Origin: Streptomyces sp. Edi2
GTDB taxonomy: Bacteria > Actinomycetota > Actinomycetes > Streptomycetales > Streptomycetaceae
NCBI RefSeq assembly: GCF_040253635.1
Contig: NZ_JBEJGX010000003.1
Span: forward strand, 4,861,501 to 4,925,500
DNA length: 64,000 bases
Direction of reading: 5' to 3'
The position numbers and the translations under genes were made by a program. Positions within the stretch are counted from its first letter, which is position 1. Each line of letters begins with the position of its first letter. Positions 22,895-31,734 of this stretch are shown piece by piece. A model generated the notes under the pieces. That model was not told the origin of the DNA, did not search any database, and saw only the letters and a program-made list of their open reading frames with translations.

Positions 22895-25099
22895 TCACCA
22901 GCCGCCGTTGCCGCCGCCCAGGATGTCGGGGAAGCCGGGGATGTGCCAGCCGCCGCCCGGCTTGTTGCCGCCGTGGCCGCCCCGGCCGGGCTTGTGCTTG
23001 CCGCGGCCCTTGTCGCCCTCGTCGCCCTGGGGCTTGTCCTTCGGGGGATCGTCGATCGCGACGGTGGGCAGGGTGGGCGCGGGCCGGTCGGCCAGCGCGC
23101 CGGACATGGCGTCGCGCCAGATGGGGCCGGGGGTGTCGGCGCCGTAGACCTTGTCGTGGGGCACGCCGCCGATGGTGATGTCGTACATCTTGCGCTTGTG
23201 CTGCGGGTCGCCGACCCAGACCGCGCCGGCCGCGTTGGGCGTGTAGCCGACGAACCAGGCGGCGTAGCGGCTGTCGGTGGTGCCGGTCTTGCCGGCGCTG
23301 TCGCGGCCCTTGAGCCCGGCCTCCTTGCCGGTGCCGTCCTCGACCACGCCCTTGAGCAGCGTGTTGATCGTGTCCGCGGTCTTCTTCGACATGGCGGTGC
23401 GGCAGCTGGTCTGCGGGACCTTCAGCGCCCGGCCGCGCGCGTCGGTGATCGACTCGATGGCCACCGGTGAGCAGTACCGGCCACCGCCGGCGAACGCCGC
23501 GTAGCCGGCCGCCATGGTGAGCGGCGACATCTCCTGGGTGCCGAGTGTCATCGACGGGACCTGCTGCAGCGGCTTGCCGTCCGCCCGCTCGATGCCCATC
23601 TTCTGCGCCATACCGACCACAGGGCAGACGCCGATGTCGCTGATCAGCTGCACGAAGTAGGTGTTGACCGACTTCGCGGTCGCCTCCTTCATGGCGTACG
23701 GGCCGACCTCTTCCTTGTTCTCGTTCTCGACGTTCTCGGAGCCGCTGCCCCGCCATTCGCCGTCACAGGTCTGGACGGGGCTGGGGTACGGCATCCGGTA
23801 CGGCGACGGGTACTCCTGCTCCGGATTCGTCCCCTGCTCCAGCGCGGCCGCCGCGACCACCGGCTTGAAGGTCGACCCGGGCAGATAACCGGCGCCCCCG
23901 CCCATGTCGTGGTTGACCGAGAGGTTGATCACGGTCTGGTTCTCACCGAAGCCGTACGGGCGCGACTGGCCCATGCCGAGGATCTTGCCGGTGCCCGGTT
24001 CGACGATGGTGGCGGCCGAGGCGACCGGGTCGTCCTCGTAGACATGGTCCTTGAGTGACGCCTGCACCGACTTCTGGGTCTGCGGGTCGAGGGTGGTGCG
24101 GATGGTCATGCCGCCCTCGTTCCAGCGCTGCAGACGGACCTTCCGGCTCTTGCCGAACGACTTGTCGCGGAGGAAGACCGTGCGGATGTAGTCGCAGAAG
24201 AAGCCGGCGCCATGGGTGGCTGTGATGCAGCCGTTCTTGGGGCGGCTGACCGCCAGCTTGATCGGCTTCTTGGCGGCCGCGTCGGCCTCCGCCTGGGTGA
24301 CGTCCTTCATATCGGCCATCCGCTGCAGCACGGTGTTGCGCCGCCGGGTGGCCTCCTGCGGGTCATTGACCGGGTCATAGCGGCTGGGCGACTGGACGAT
24401 GCCCGCCAGCAGCGCCGATTCCCCGAGATCCAGGTCCTTTGCGTGCTTGCTGAAGTAGCGCTGGGCGGCCGCCTCGATGCCGTAGGCCTGCTGCCCGAAG
24501 AACGTGATGTTGAGGTAGTTCTGCAGGATCTTGCGCTTGCCGAGCTCTTTCTCGACCTGGATCGCGTACTTGAGCTCCTTGACCTTCCGGCCGAGGGTCT
24601 GCTGGGTGGCCTGCGCGACCTTGTCCGGGTTGTCGCCCGCTTCCTCGATGAAGACGTTCTTCACATACTGCTGGGTCAGCGTCGAGGCGCCCTGGGAGAC
24701 GGCGCCGGACTGGGCGTTCTTGTTGAGCGCCCGCAGGATGCCCTTCACGTCCACGGCACCGTGCTGGTAGAAGCGCGCGTCCTCGATCGCGACGATCGCC
24801 TTCTGGATGTACGGCGACATGTCCTTGAGGCCGACGACCGTACGGTCACGGGAGTAGACCTTGGCGATCTCGCCGCCCTTGGCGTCCAGAATCCGGGTCC
24901 GCTGGCTGAGCGGCGGCGTCTTGAGGTTCGCCGGGATGTCGTCGAAGCCCTCGACCGATCCCTTGGCGGTCAGGCCCAGCGCCCCGGCCGCCGGGAGCGC
25001 GAGCCCGGCGAGCACCGCTCCGGCCAGGACGCTGACACCGAGGAACTTGGCGGCCTGCTGAGTCTTGGGCAGACCCCTGCCATCGCGCTTCTTAGGCAT
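22895..25099 (-). CDS. Class A penicillin-binding protein (transglycosylase/transpeptidase)
   Basis: 734-residue bifunctional peptidoglycan synthase. Signal anchor about 17-40; GT51 glycosyltransferase domain with the catalytic glutamate in AIVAIEDARFY and the STLTQQYVKN block; transpeptidase with SxxK in GSTFKPVVAAA, SxN in SVNTYF and the KTGTT box. The C-terminal 40 residues are a Gly/Lys/Pro-rich tail (DKGRGKHKPGRGGHGG), common in Streptomyces PBPs. ATG at 25099 begins MPKKRDGRG. It is divergent from wblA, the order I recall from S. coelicolor. Acts outside the membrane in cell-wall synthesis; likely essential or partly redundant with paralogues. Confidence 0.93.
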   Translation of the reverse strand: MPKKRDGRGLPKTQQAAKFLGVSVLAGAVLAGLALPAAGALGLTAKGSVEGFDDIPANLKTPPLSQRTRILDAKGGEIAKVYSRDRTVVGLKDMSPYIQKAIVAIEDARFYQHGAVDVKGILRALNKNAQSGAVSQGASTLTQQYVKNVFIEEAGDNPDKVAQATQQTLGRKVKELKYAIQVEKELGKRKILQNYLNITFFGQQAYGIEAAAQRYFSKHAKDLDLGESALLAGIVQSPSRYDPVNDPQEATRRRNTVLQRMADMKDVTQAEADAAAKKPIKLAVSRPKNGCITATHGAGFFCDYIRTVFLRDKSFGKSRKVRLQRWNEGGMTIRTTLDPQTQKSVQASLKDHVYEDDPVASAATIVEPGTGKILGMGQSRPYGFGENQTVINLSVNHDMGGGAGYLPGSTFKPVVAAAALEQGTNPEQEYPSPYRMPYPSPVQTCDGEWRGSGSENVENENKEEVGPYAMKEATAKSVNTYFVQLISDIGVCPVVGMAQKMGIERADGKPLQQVPSMTLGTQEMSPLTMAAGYAAFAGGGRYCSPVAIESITDARGRALKVPQTSCRTAMSKKTADTINTLLKGVVEDGTGKEAGLKGRDSAGKTGTTDSRYAAWFVGYTPNAAGAVWVGDPQHKRKMYDITIGGVPHDKVYGADTPGPIWRDAMSGALADRPAPTLPTVAIDDPPKDKPQGDEGDKGRGKHKPGRGGHGGNKPGGGWHIPGFPDILGGGNGGW

Positions 25100-25347
25100 G
25101 AGGGCACCCTACGTTCTCAATCGCCGGACAGGGGCGCACCTGTTCGTTTAGCCTGGTGTCAGCTACCACAGCTGAACGGTTACGCATCGGTTCGTCAACC
25201 CCCTCCTCCCGCGGGCCGCGCCCCCACGTGCCCCTGTGTGTCGAGAGAAACCCCGTGTCAGGACGGTGAACTGTCCCGTCTTGTGCGCAACGTGACGTAT
25301 GCCGTTCGGTCACTCCGTTGGGTGATCTGCCGCGTACGCATAGTCCG

Positions 25348-25374
25348 TTCGGGCCATTCAAGATTGGGCCCGAA
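25348..25374. promoter_or_regulatory. Inverted repeat upstream of wblA
   Basis: TTCGGGCC (25348-25355) and GGCCCGAA (25367-25374), perfect 8 bp arms with an 11 nt spacer, 108 bp upstream of the wblA start in the 382 bp divergent spacer between the PBP and wblA genes. The spacer also holds a weak promoter-like TTGCGC (25382) and TAACGT (25403), whose 15 bp spacing is short. Confidence 0.35.
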
Positions 25375-25481
25375 GGGGGTGTTGCGCCCTGCCTGCCTTC
25401 CGTAACGTCCTCAACTGGCAACGGTGAATATGCCGATTGCCGCCGTGGGGGAGCCTCGATTCGGGAGAGGACGGCGCCAGC

Positions 25482-25823
25482 ATGAGCTGGGTAACCGACT
25501 GGAGTGCACAGGCAGCCTGCCGCACTACCGATCCGGATGAACTGTTCGTACAAGGGGCGGCGCAGAACCGCGCCAAGGCAGTGTGCACCGGGTGTCCGGT
25601 ACGCACGGAATGCCTGGCCGATGCCCTGGACAACCGGGTGGAGTTCGGCGTGTGGGGCGGGATGACCGAGCGCGAGCGGAGGGCGCTGCTGCGTCGCCGC
25701 CCGACGGTGACGTCATGGCGTCGGCTGTTGGAGACAGCGCGCACGGAGTACGAGCGCAGCACGGGCATTCTGCCGTTGGACTGCGAGGACGAGATCTTCG
25801 ACGAGTTCGCTGCGGTCGGGTAG
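25482..25823 (+). CDS. wblA: WhiB-like iron-sulfur regulator WblA
   Basis: 113-residue Wbl protein that binds a 4Fe-4S cluster through Cys13, Cys35, Cys38 and Cys44 (CTGCPVRTEC) and carries the GVWGG turn followed by the basic MTERERRALLRRRP segment that contacts DNA or sigma factor. In Streptomyces, WblA is a pleiotropic regulator: loss blocks sporulation and often raises antibiotic production. The start MSWVTDWSAQAACRTTD and the C-terminal helix ETARTEYERST agree with WblA rather than other Wbl proteins, and the neighbours (class A PBP, ArsA pair) are the expected ones. GGAGAGG lies 11 nt before the ATG. The long upstream spacer is consistent with complex regulation. Confidence 0.93.
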   Translation: MSWVTDWSAQAACRTTDPDELFVQGAAQNRAKAVCTGCPVRTECLADALDNRVEFGVWGGMTERERRALLRRRPTVTSWRRLLETARTEYERSTGILPLDCEDEIFDEFAAVG

Positions 25824-26164
25824 GCGGGCAACTGCGGGCTGGGGCCCGTAGCCCGCAGACTGCGGCCGGGAGATTTGGCCGAGAAGTTTTGGCTGGTGGC
25901 GCGTTCTGAGTGCTGTGTAGTGACGTGCCATCAGTGTTGTTACGGCGCCTGGTAGTTAGCCGCTCAAGGAGTTGCGTGCTCCGTGAGTGGGGCGTCCGGT
26001 AGGTGGGCTGCCAGGTATGAGGTGCCCAGGGTGCCCAGGGCGTGCGCGGGTGGTGCGGTGTGACACTTGGCTGTGTGTGACATGCGCCTGCGGGCGGACG
26101 TGCCGGTGCGCGTGTGCCTACCTGTTGTGCGCGCTGGCGAGAGGCGTTTCGTGCGGGGTGTCGG

Positions 26165-26196
26165 GCGCTGTGGGTGAGTGGCGCTGTGGGTGAGTG
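26165..26196. repeat. 16 bp tandem duplication
   Basis: GCGCTGTGGGTGAGTG occurs twice head to tail at 26165-26180 and 26181-26196, in the 396 bp gene-free stretch between wblA and the ArsA-like operon end. That stretch (25824-26219) is G/T-rich on the plus strand; it holds no gene I can defend. Confidence 0.8.
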
Positions 26197-26219
26197 GTTG
26201 AGTCGGCCGTGCGTACGGC

Positions 26220-27659
26220 TCAACTGTTGTGGTCCGTGGAGCCTTCGGTGTCCGTGGGGTTCAGCGTCAGGCGGTCGCCGATGGCGCGCAGCCCTGCGAG
26301 GTCATGAACATCGCCGGGCAGCGCGGCGACCTCGGTCACCGGAACCTCGGGATGCAGCGCGGTGAAGCGGTCCCGCGTGCGACGTTCGCGCGCGAGGACC
26401 TGCATACGTTCCGCGTGCAGCCGTAGCAGCCGGGCGGCCAGTTGCGCCGCCGGGACCGACGTGGGTGCCACCTGATCCGCCGCGGCAGCGGGGGAGAGGC
26501 TGCCGGCGGTACGTGATCCAGCCTTCCCGCCGTCGAGATCCACAATGCCGGTGGTTTCAAGATTATTTTCTGCGCGGCCGGGAGCCGGGCCGGCCGTGGC
26601 GGTGTCCGACGGCGTTTCCGCGTCCGTGCCCGACATCGCGTCCGGGGCCGCTTCCGAAGCCGTTTCCGGCGTCGTGTCCGCGTGGGTGTCCTCCGCCATG
26701 CGGTCGGTCAGGGCCTCCGCGGCGGCCAGGGCGCGCTCTGCGCTCAGTTGGGCGGCGCCGCTGCCGTGCACCCGGTTCAGCACGAGGCCGGCCAGCGGCA
26801 TCTGCTCGGCGGCCAGCCGCTCGACGAAGTACGCCGCCTCGCGCAGCGCGTCCCGCTCCGGCGCGGCCACCACGAGGAACGCCGTGCCGGGCGCCTGCAG
26901 CAGGCGGTAGGTGGCGTCCGCGCGGGTGCGGAAGCCGCCGAACATGGTGTCCATGGCGGCCACGAAGGTCTGCACATCGCGCAGCAGTTGGCCGCCCATG
27001 AGCTTGCTGAGGGTGCCGGTCATCATCGACATGCCGACGTTGAGGAACTTCATGCCGGCCCGGCCGCCGACCTTCGCCGGCGCCATCAGCACCCGGATGA
27101 ACTTGCCGTCCAGGAAGGAGCCGAGACGCTTGGGCGCGTCCAGGAAGTCCAGTGCGGAGCGGCTCGGCGGGGTGTCGACGATGATCAGGTCCCACTCGTC
27201 GTTCGCGCGGAGCTGGCCGAGCTTCTCCATGGCCATGTACTCCTGCGTGCCCGCGAAGCCGGCCGACAGGGACTGGTAGAAGGGGTTCTCCAGGATGGCG
27301 CGGGCCCGGTCGGCATCCGCATGGCCCTCGACGATCTCGTCGAAGGTGCGCTTCATGTCCAGCATCATCGCGTGCAGTTCGCCGCCCGCGCTCTCGTCGA
27401 CGTCCTTGACCTGGCGCGGGACGTTGTCGAGCTCGGAGATGCCCATGGACTGGGCCAGCCGTCTGGCCGGGTCGATGGTCAGCACGACGACCCTGCGGCC
27501 GCGCTCGGCGGCGCGTACGCCCAGGGCCGCGGCGGTCGTGGTCTTGCCGACGCCGCCGGAGCCGCAGCACACCACGATCCGGGTGTGCGGGTCGTCGATC
27601 AGCGCATCGACCTCGAGCCGCGGGGCCGAGGCATCCAGCGTCGTGGTGTCCGAGGTCAT
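26220..27659 (-). CDS. ArsA-like anion-transporting ATPase, downstream paralogue
   Basis: 479-residue cytoplasmic P-loop ATPase of the ArsA/GET3 group. The deviant Walker A is CGSGGVGKTTT (about residues 36-46), Switch I is in LTIDPARRLAQS, and Switch II is IIVDTPPSR. The last 120 residues are an Ala/Asp/Thr-rich low-complexity insertion (DTTPETASEAAPD and similar) before a final helical block. Despite the family name no arsenite pump is present; the GET3-like role of handling client proteins is possible but unproven. The ATG at 27659 overlaps the stop of the upstream paralogue by 4 nt, so the two are translationally coupled and may form a heterodimer. The pair follows wblA, as I remember in S. 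coelicolor. Confidence 0.87.
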   Translation of the reverse strand: MTSDTTTLDASAPRLEVDALIDDPHTRIVVCCGSGGVGKTTTAAALGVRAAERGRRVVVLTIDPARRLAQSMGISELDNVPRQVKDVDESAGGELHAMMLDMKRTFDEIVEGHADADRARAILENPFYQSLSAGFAGTQEYMAMEKLGQLRANDEWDLIIVDTPPSRSALDFLDAPKRLGSFLDGKFIRVLMAPAKVGGRAGMKFLNVGMSMMTGTLSKLMGGQLLRDVQTFVAAMDTMFGGFRTRADATYRLLQAPGTAFLVVAAPERDALREAAYFVERLAAEQMPLAGLVLNRVHGSGAAQLSAERALAAAEALTDRMAEDTHADTTPETASEAAPDAMSGTDAETPSDTATAGPAPGRAENNLETTGIVDLDGGKAGSRTAGSLSPAAAADQVAPTSVPAAQLAARLLRLHAERMQVLARERRTRDRFTALHPEVPVTEVAALPGDVHDLAGLRAIGDRLTLNPTDTEGSTDHNS

Positions 27660-28714
27660 ATGGGCCCCTGTTTCCGCAGGTCTCTCGCCAGGCGGTAGAG
27701 CCCGGCGAGGTCCACTCCCTCGGGGAGCAGCTCCAACTCGTAGGTGGGCAGGCCGATTGCGGTCAGTTCGGCGTGTTCGGCGCGCTCCAGCTCGACCCGC
27801 TCGGCGTGTTCGCGCGCCTGCTCCAGCAGGGGGTCGATCAGCCGGTCCGCCAGGCCGCCGCGGCGGGCGCCGCCCAGACCGGCCTCGGAGAGCGCCTTGG
27901 CGACGCCCGTACGGGCCCCGCGGGCGGCGCTGTCGAGGGCGCCGTTGTCCAGCAGCGCCGGGCGGGTCATGTTGATGACGACGCCGCCCACGGGGATGCC
28001 GGCGGCACGCAGCTCGGCGACGCCGTCCGCGGTCTCCTGGACCGGCATCTCCTCCAGGAGCGTCACCAGATGCACCGCGGTCTCGGGCGACTTCAGGACC
28101 CGCATCACGGCCTGTGCCTGATTGTGGATCGGGCCGATCTTCGCGAGTCCCGCGACCTCGTCGTTGACGTTCAGGAAGCGGGTGATCCGGCCGGTCGGCG
28201 GGGCGTCCATCACGACCGCGTCGTAGACGAACTTGCCGCTCTTGTCCTTGCGGCGCACCGCTTCGCACGCCTTGCCGGTCAGCAGGACGTCCCGCAGGCC
28301 CGGCGCGATGGTCGTGGCGAAGTCGATCGCGCCGAGTTTCTTCAGCGCCCGGCCCGCGCTGCCGAGCTTGTAGAACATCTGGAGGTAGTCCAGAAGGGCG
28401 CGTTCGGCGTCGATGGCAAGGGCGTGGACCTCCCCGCCCGACCGTCTTCCGCCGCCGCCCCGGGAGGGCTCTCCCGCAGGCTCCGTCCGGGGGGAGCCCC
28501 ACGGCGACGCACCGTCCGATGCCGGACCCACCGCGATCTTGCGTTCCTCGTAAGGAAGCGCTTCTGTTTCGAACAACTGGGCAATGCCCTGCCGGCCCTC
28601 GACCTCGACCAGGAGGGTTCGCCGTCCCTCGGTGGCCAGGGCGAGGGCGAGGGCAGCGGCGACCGTGGTCTTGCCGGTACCGCCCTTGCCGCTGACGACA
28701 TGGAGCCTGCTCAC
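27656..28714 (-). CDS. ArsA-like anion-transporting ATPase, upstream paralogue
   Basis: 352-residue partner of the following gene. Deviant Walker A SGKGGTGKTT (about 8-17), with VEVEGRQGIAQLFE after it, and Switch II VVMDAPPTGR. Between AVGPA and GGEVHALAIDAE there is an insertion of roughly 30 residues rich in Gly, Ser, Arg and Pro (SPWGSPRTEPAGE, then SRGGGGRRSG) that I do not expect in relatives; its DNA (about 28430-28530) contains two short palindromes. The P-loop and switches are intact, so the protein may tolerate the insertion as a surface loop. The operon is divergent from the DUF4177 gene. Confidence 0.86.
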   Translation of the reverse strand: MSRLHVVSGKGGTGKTTVAAALALALATEGRRTLLVEVEGRQGIAQLFETEALPYEERKIAVGPASDGASPWGSPRTEPAGEPSRGGGGRRSGGEVHALAIDAERALLDYLQMFYKLGSAGRALKKLGAIDFATTIAPGLRDVLLTGKACEAVRRKDKSGKFVYDAVVMDAPPTGRITRFLNVNDEVAGLAKIGPIHNQAQAVMRVLKSPETAVHLVTLLEEMPVQETADGVAELRAAGIPVGGVVINMTRPALLDNGALDSAARGARTGVAKALSEAGLGGARRGGLADRLIDPLLEQAREHAERVELERAEHAELTAIGLPTYELELLPEGVDLAGLYRLARDLRKQGPI

Positions 28715-28924
28715 GCAAAGGAGCCTAACCAGTCCGCGTCCCGGCTACGCACGGGATACACCTGGGAAGCCCCGGAGAATCTTCCCGCGGCTTCTCCGGG
28801 AAGGGTCCGGGATGCTCCGTAGGGGCCGGGCGGCCGCGCCGCCGGAACGCCGCACGGGAGGGGTGCGGGCGGCCCGCGGCGGACGGCGTCCACCGCGTTC
28901 GTGGACAGGTATTACGCTCGCCCC

Positions 28925-29083
28925 ATGACCAAGTGGGAATACGCGACCGTGCCGCTCCTCGTGCACGCAACGAAGCAGATTCTGGACACCTGGGGCGAGG
29001 ACGGCTGGGAGCTCGTCCAGGTCGTGCCCGGCCCGAACAACCCCGAGCAGCTGGTGGCATACCTGAAGCGGGAGAAGGCGTGA
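28925..29083 (+). CDS. Small DUF4177-like protein
   Basis: 52 residues: MTKWEYATVPLLVHATKQIL, then DTWGEDGWELVQVVPG and an AYLKREK end. The WEY...GWELV pattern is the DUF4177 signature; members are small beta-rich proteins of unknown role. The ATG at 28925 follows shortly after a GTG-containing leader, and an upstream in-frame start at 28901 is less likely. Its TGA overlaps the GTG of the RidA gene (GTGA, 4 nt), a firm sign of translational coupling. In actinomycetes this gene and ridA regularly occur together. Confidence 0.8.
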   Translation: MTKWEYATVPLLVHATKQILDTWGEDGWELVQVVPGPNNPEQLVAYLKREKA

Positions 29084-29544
29084 GCGCGGCGGAGGACAAG
29101 ATCGCGGCGCTCGGGTTCAAGCTGCCGCAGGTCGTGCCGCCGCTGGCCACCTACCAGCCCGCGGTGCGCTCCGGCGCCTATGTGTACACCTCGGGCCAGC
29201 TGCCGATGGTGGACGGCGCGCTGCCGCTCACCGGCAAGGTCGGTGCCGAGGTCAGCGCCGAGCAGGCCAAGGAACTCGCCGCGACCTGCGCACTCAACGC
29301 GCTGGCCGCCGTGAAGTCCGTCATCGGCGACCTCGACAAGATCCAGCGGGTCGTGAAGGTCGTCGGTTTTGTGGCCTCCGCGCCGGACTTCACCGGCCAG
29401 CCGGGTGTCCTCAACGGCGCCAGCGAGCTGCTGGGCGAGATCCTCGGCGACAAGGGCGTGCACGCCCGGTCCGCGGTGGGTGTGGCGGTGCTCCCACTGG
29501 ACGCCCCGGTCGAGGTCGAGATCCAGGTCGAGATCGCCGAGTAG
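29080..29544 (+). CDS. RidA/YjgF-family enamine/imine deaminase
   Basis: 154 residues. RidA proteins hydrolyse reactive enamines and imines released by PLP enzymes such as threonine dehydratase. Family blocks are visible: AVRSGAYVYTSGQLPMVDG, the ACALNALAAVKSVIGDLD helix, and VVKVVGFVASAPDF. The C-terminal arginine that binds the carboxylate in classical RidA (usually in R-x-A) lies in ARSAVGVAVLPLDAPVEVE. It is slightly longer than typical (about 128), with an N-terminal extension MSAAEDKIAALGFKLPQV common to the actinobacterial subgroup. GTG start with GGAG 5 nt upstream, overlapping the DUF4177 stop. Confidence 0.88.
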   Translation: MSAAEDKIAALGFKLPQVVPPLATYQPAVRSGAYVYTSGQLPMVDGALPLTGKVGAEVSAEQAKELAATCALNALAAVKSVIGDLDKIQRVVKVVGFVASAPDFTGQPGVLNGASELLGEILGDKGVHARSAVGVAVLPLDAPVEVEIQVEIAE

Positions 29545-29652
29545 ACACCCTGTAACGGCGCCGGGAAGACATCCCGTAGGGCGCCGGCCAAGACCCGTAC
29601 GGGCGCCGGGCAGGACCCGTAAGGGCTCTGAGCCCGAGGCGTGCGCCGTGTG

Positions 29653-29685
29653 CCGGAGGGCCCCTCGTCAGCAGGGGCCCTCCGG
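29653..29685. terminator. Hairpin between ridA and the Nudix gene
   Basis: CCGGAGGGCCCCT and its exact complement AGGGGCCCTCCGG with a 7 nt loop. It lies 109 bp after the ridA stop and 49 bp before the next start, both on the plus strand. Confidence 0.75.
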
Positions 29686-29734
29686 CGCGAAAGACGCCCT
29701 CGAACATCCGCGCGCGAGCGCATAGCATCCGGCC

Positions 29735-30754
29735 ATGTCGTCCACGACCAACGGCCAGTGGTACCCACCGGAGTGGCCGGACCGCATCCGGGCACTCGCG
29801 AACGGCGAGCTGACCCCCGCCGAGCCCCGGCGGGCCGCCACCGTCCTGCTGCTGCGGGACTCCGCCACCGGCGGCCCCACCGTCCACATGCTGCGCAGAC
29901 GTACCTCCATGGCCTTCGCCGGAGGCGCGTACGCCTATCCGGGCGGCTCCGTCGATCCACGTGACGAGCGACCGGTGGCCTGGGCAGGACCGTCGCGCGC
30001 CCAGTGGGCGGTCCGTATGGGCGTCGACCCGGCGACCGCGCAGGCCATCGTCTGCGCGGCGGTCCGCGAGACGTTCGAGGAGGCGGGCGTGCTGCTCGCG
30101 GGTGCCTCGGCCGACACGGTCGTCGCGGACACCACCGGCGAGGACTGGGAGGCCGACCGCGCCGCCCTCGTCGCCCATGAGCTGTCCTTCGCCGACTTCC
30201 TGGGCCGCCGCGGCCTGGTCCTGCGCTCCGATCTGCTCGGTGCCTGGGCCCGCTGGATCACCCCCGAGTTCGAGCCGCGGCGCTACGACACCTGGTTCTT
30301 CGTCGCGGCGCTCCCCGAGGGCCAGCGCACCTGGAACGCCTCCACGGAGGCGGACCGTACGGTGTGGATCCGGCCCCAGGAGGCGGCGGCCGGCTACGAC
30401 CGCGGTGAGCTGCTGATGATGCCGCCGACCATCGCGACCCTGCGCTCGCTCCAGCCGTACGCCGCCTCCGCGGACGTGCTGGCCGTGGCGGAGGCCCAGA
30501 ACCTGACGCCGGTGCTGGCGCGGGCCCGCCTGGTGGGCGGTGAGATCGAGTTGAGCTGGCCGGGGCACGACGAGTTCACCAAGCACATCGCACAGACCGA
30601 TGTCCGGGCCGATGCCGATGCCGATGCCGATGCCGGTGCCGGTGCTGATTCCGGTGCCCCTGCCGGCACCCGTGCCCCGGGGGACGACGACGGTCCTTCG
30701 GACAGCCCCGGCCCCTCGGACAGCCCCAGCCCCTCGGGAGGGACCCCCGCATGA
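29735..30754 (+). CDS. Nudix hydrolase with long acidic/Ser-Pro tail
   Basis: 339 residues. The Nudix box is split by an insertion: GGSVDPRDERP, then about 35 residues, then AAVRETFEEAGVLL, preserving the catalytic RExxEE glutamates. The split form is typical of the eukaryote-like NUDT19/acyl-CoA diphosphatase-related group in actinomycetes. After about residue 288 the protein becomes a simple tail of Asp-Ala repeats followed by PSDSPGPSDSPSPSGG, encoded by hexameric GATGCC and longer tandem repeats, and probably disordered. The stop overlaps the ATG of the MBL hydrolase by 4 nt, so the two proteins are coupled. Substrate unknown. Confidence 0.85.
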   Translation: MSSTTNGQWYPPEWPDRIRALANGELTPAEPRRAATVLLLRDSATGGPTVHMLRRRTSMAFAGGAYAYPGGSVDPRDERPVAWAGPSRAQWAVRMGVDPATAQAIVCAAVRETFEEAGVLLAGASADTVVADTTGEDWEADRAALVAHELSFADFLGRRGLVLRSDLLGAWARWITPEFEPRRYDTWFFVAALPEGQRTWNASTEADRTVWIRPQEAAAGYDRGELLMMPPTIATLRSLQPYAASADVLAVAEAQNLTPVLARARLVGGEIELSWPGHDEFTKHIAQTDVRADADADADAGAGADSGAPAGTRAPGDDDGPSDSPGPSDSPSPSGGTPA

Positions 30755-31587
30755 CCGAAGCATCCGCCCTCCCCGGTCAGCCCCGTGGCGGTGTGATCGC
30801 CGGACAGGCGACCGCGCGGGCCCGGTGCGTACTGGCCCCGAACCCGTCGCCGATGACGCTGGACGGCACCAACACCTGGATCGTCGCCGAGCCGGACTCC
30901 GATCTCGCCGTCGTCATCGACCCCGGGCCGCTCGACGAGAGCCATCTGCGGGCCGTCATCGACACCGCGGAGCGGGCCGGCAAGCGCATCGCGCTGACCC
31001 TGCTGACCCACGGTCACCCGGACCACTCCGATGGCGCCGCCCGTTTCGCCGAGCTGACCCGTTCGGCCGTACGGGCGCTGGACCCGGCGCTGCGCCTGGG
31101 CGACGAGGGGCTGGACGCGGGCGATGTCATCACCACCGGTGGCCTGGAACTGCGCGTGGTGCCCACACCGGGCCACACCGCGGACTCGCTCTCCTTCCAC
31201 CTCCCGGCCGACCGCGCGGTCCTCACCGGCGACACGATCCTGGGGCGCGGCACCACTGTGGTGGCGCACCCCGACGGGCGGCTGGGCGACTACCTGGACT
31301 CGCTGCGCCGGCTGCGTTCCCTGACGGTCGACGACGGGGTGGCGACCGTCCTCCCGGGGCACGGGCCGGTGCTGAACGATGCCCAGGGGGCGGTGGAGTT
31401 CTATCTGGCGCACCGCGCGCACCGGCTCGCCCAGGTGGAGACCGCGGTCGAGGCCGGCCACCGCTCACCCGCCGAGGTCGTCGCGAACGTCTATGCCGAT
31501 GTCGACCGCTCGCTGTGGCCGGCCGCCGAGCTGTCCGTGCGGGCACAGCTGGACTACCTGGGAGAACACGGGCTGATCGAGAGCTGA
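30751..31587 (+). CDS. MBL-fold metallo-hydrolase (LACTB2/beta-lactamase-like)
   Basis: 278 residues. The metal-binding motif HGHPDH (about residues 90-95) with GHTADSLSF, GDTILG and the final VLPGHGP give a complete dinuclear zinc site. The region after the core is the short winged C-terminal extension of LACTB2-type proteins, which in humans is a single-strand ribonuclease; glyoxalase II-like thioesterase activity is another option. The start ATG overlaps the upstream Nudix gene by 4 nt. In many actinomycetes this pair precedes crp and nth, as here after a small gene on the other strand. Confidence 0.88.
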   Translation: MTEASALPGQPRGGVIAGQATARARCVLAPNPSPMTLDGTNTWIVAEPDSDLAVVIDPGPLDESHLRAVIDTAERAGKRIALTLLTHGHPDHSDGAARFAELTRSAVRALDPALRLGDEGLDAGDVITTGGLELRVVPTPGHTADSLSFHLPADRAVLTGDTILGRGTTVVAHPDGRLGDYLDSLRRLRSLTVDDGVATVLPGHGPVLNDAQGAVEFYLAHRAHRLAQVETAVEAGHRSPAEVVANVYADVDRSLWPAAELSVRAQLDYLGEHGLIES

Positions 31588-31734
31588 CGGCGGCCGGCGG
31601 ACGGCGGGGACGAGGGCCGGCGGCCGGGGAACCCCGGGCGGGGCAGGCCTTTGGCTGGGGCCGGGGCGGGGCCGACGGCGAGGTGGTCCCGGCCCGGACC
31701 CGACCCCGGACCCGAGCCCGGCCGAGAGGCGCCG

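Noticed and set aside
25987..26193. 68-residue Cys-rich open frame after wblA
   Set aside because: Composition follows from the G/T-rich low-complexity DNA and the 16 bp duplication; no ribosome site and no domain pattern.
26220..28718. 832-residue frame joining both ArsA-like genes
   Set aside because: The upstream part is a +1 shadow of the first ArsA gene; the two real proteins overlap by 4 nt and each has its own P-loop.
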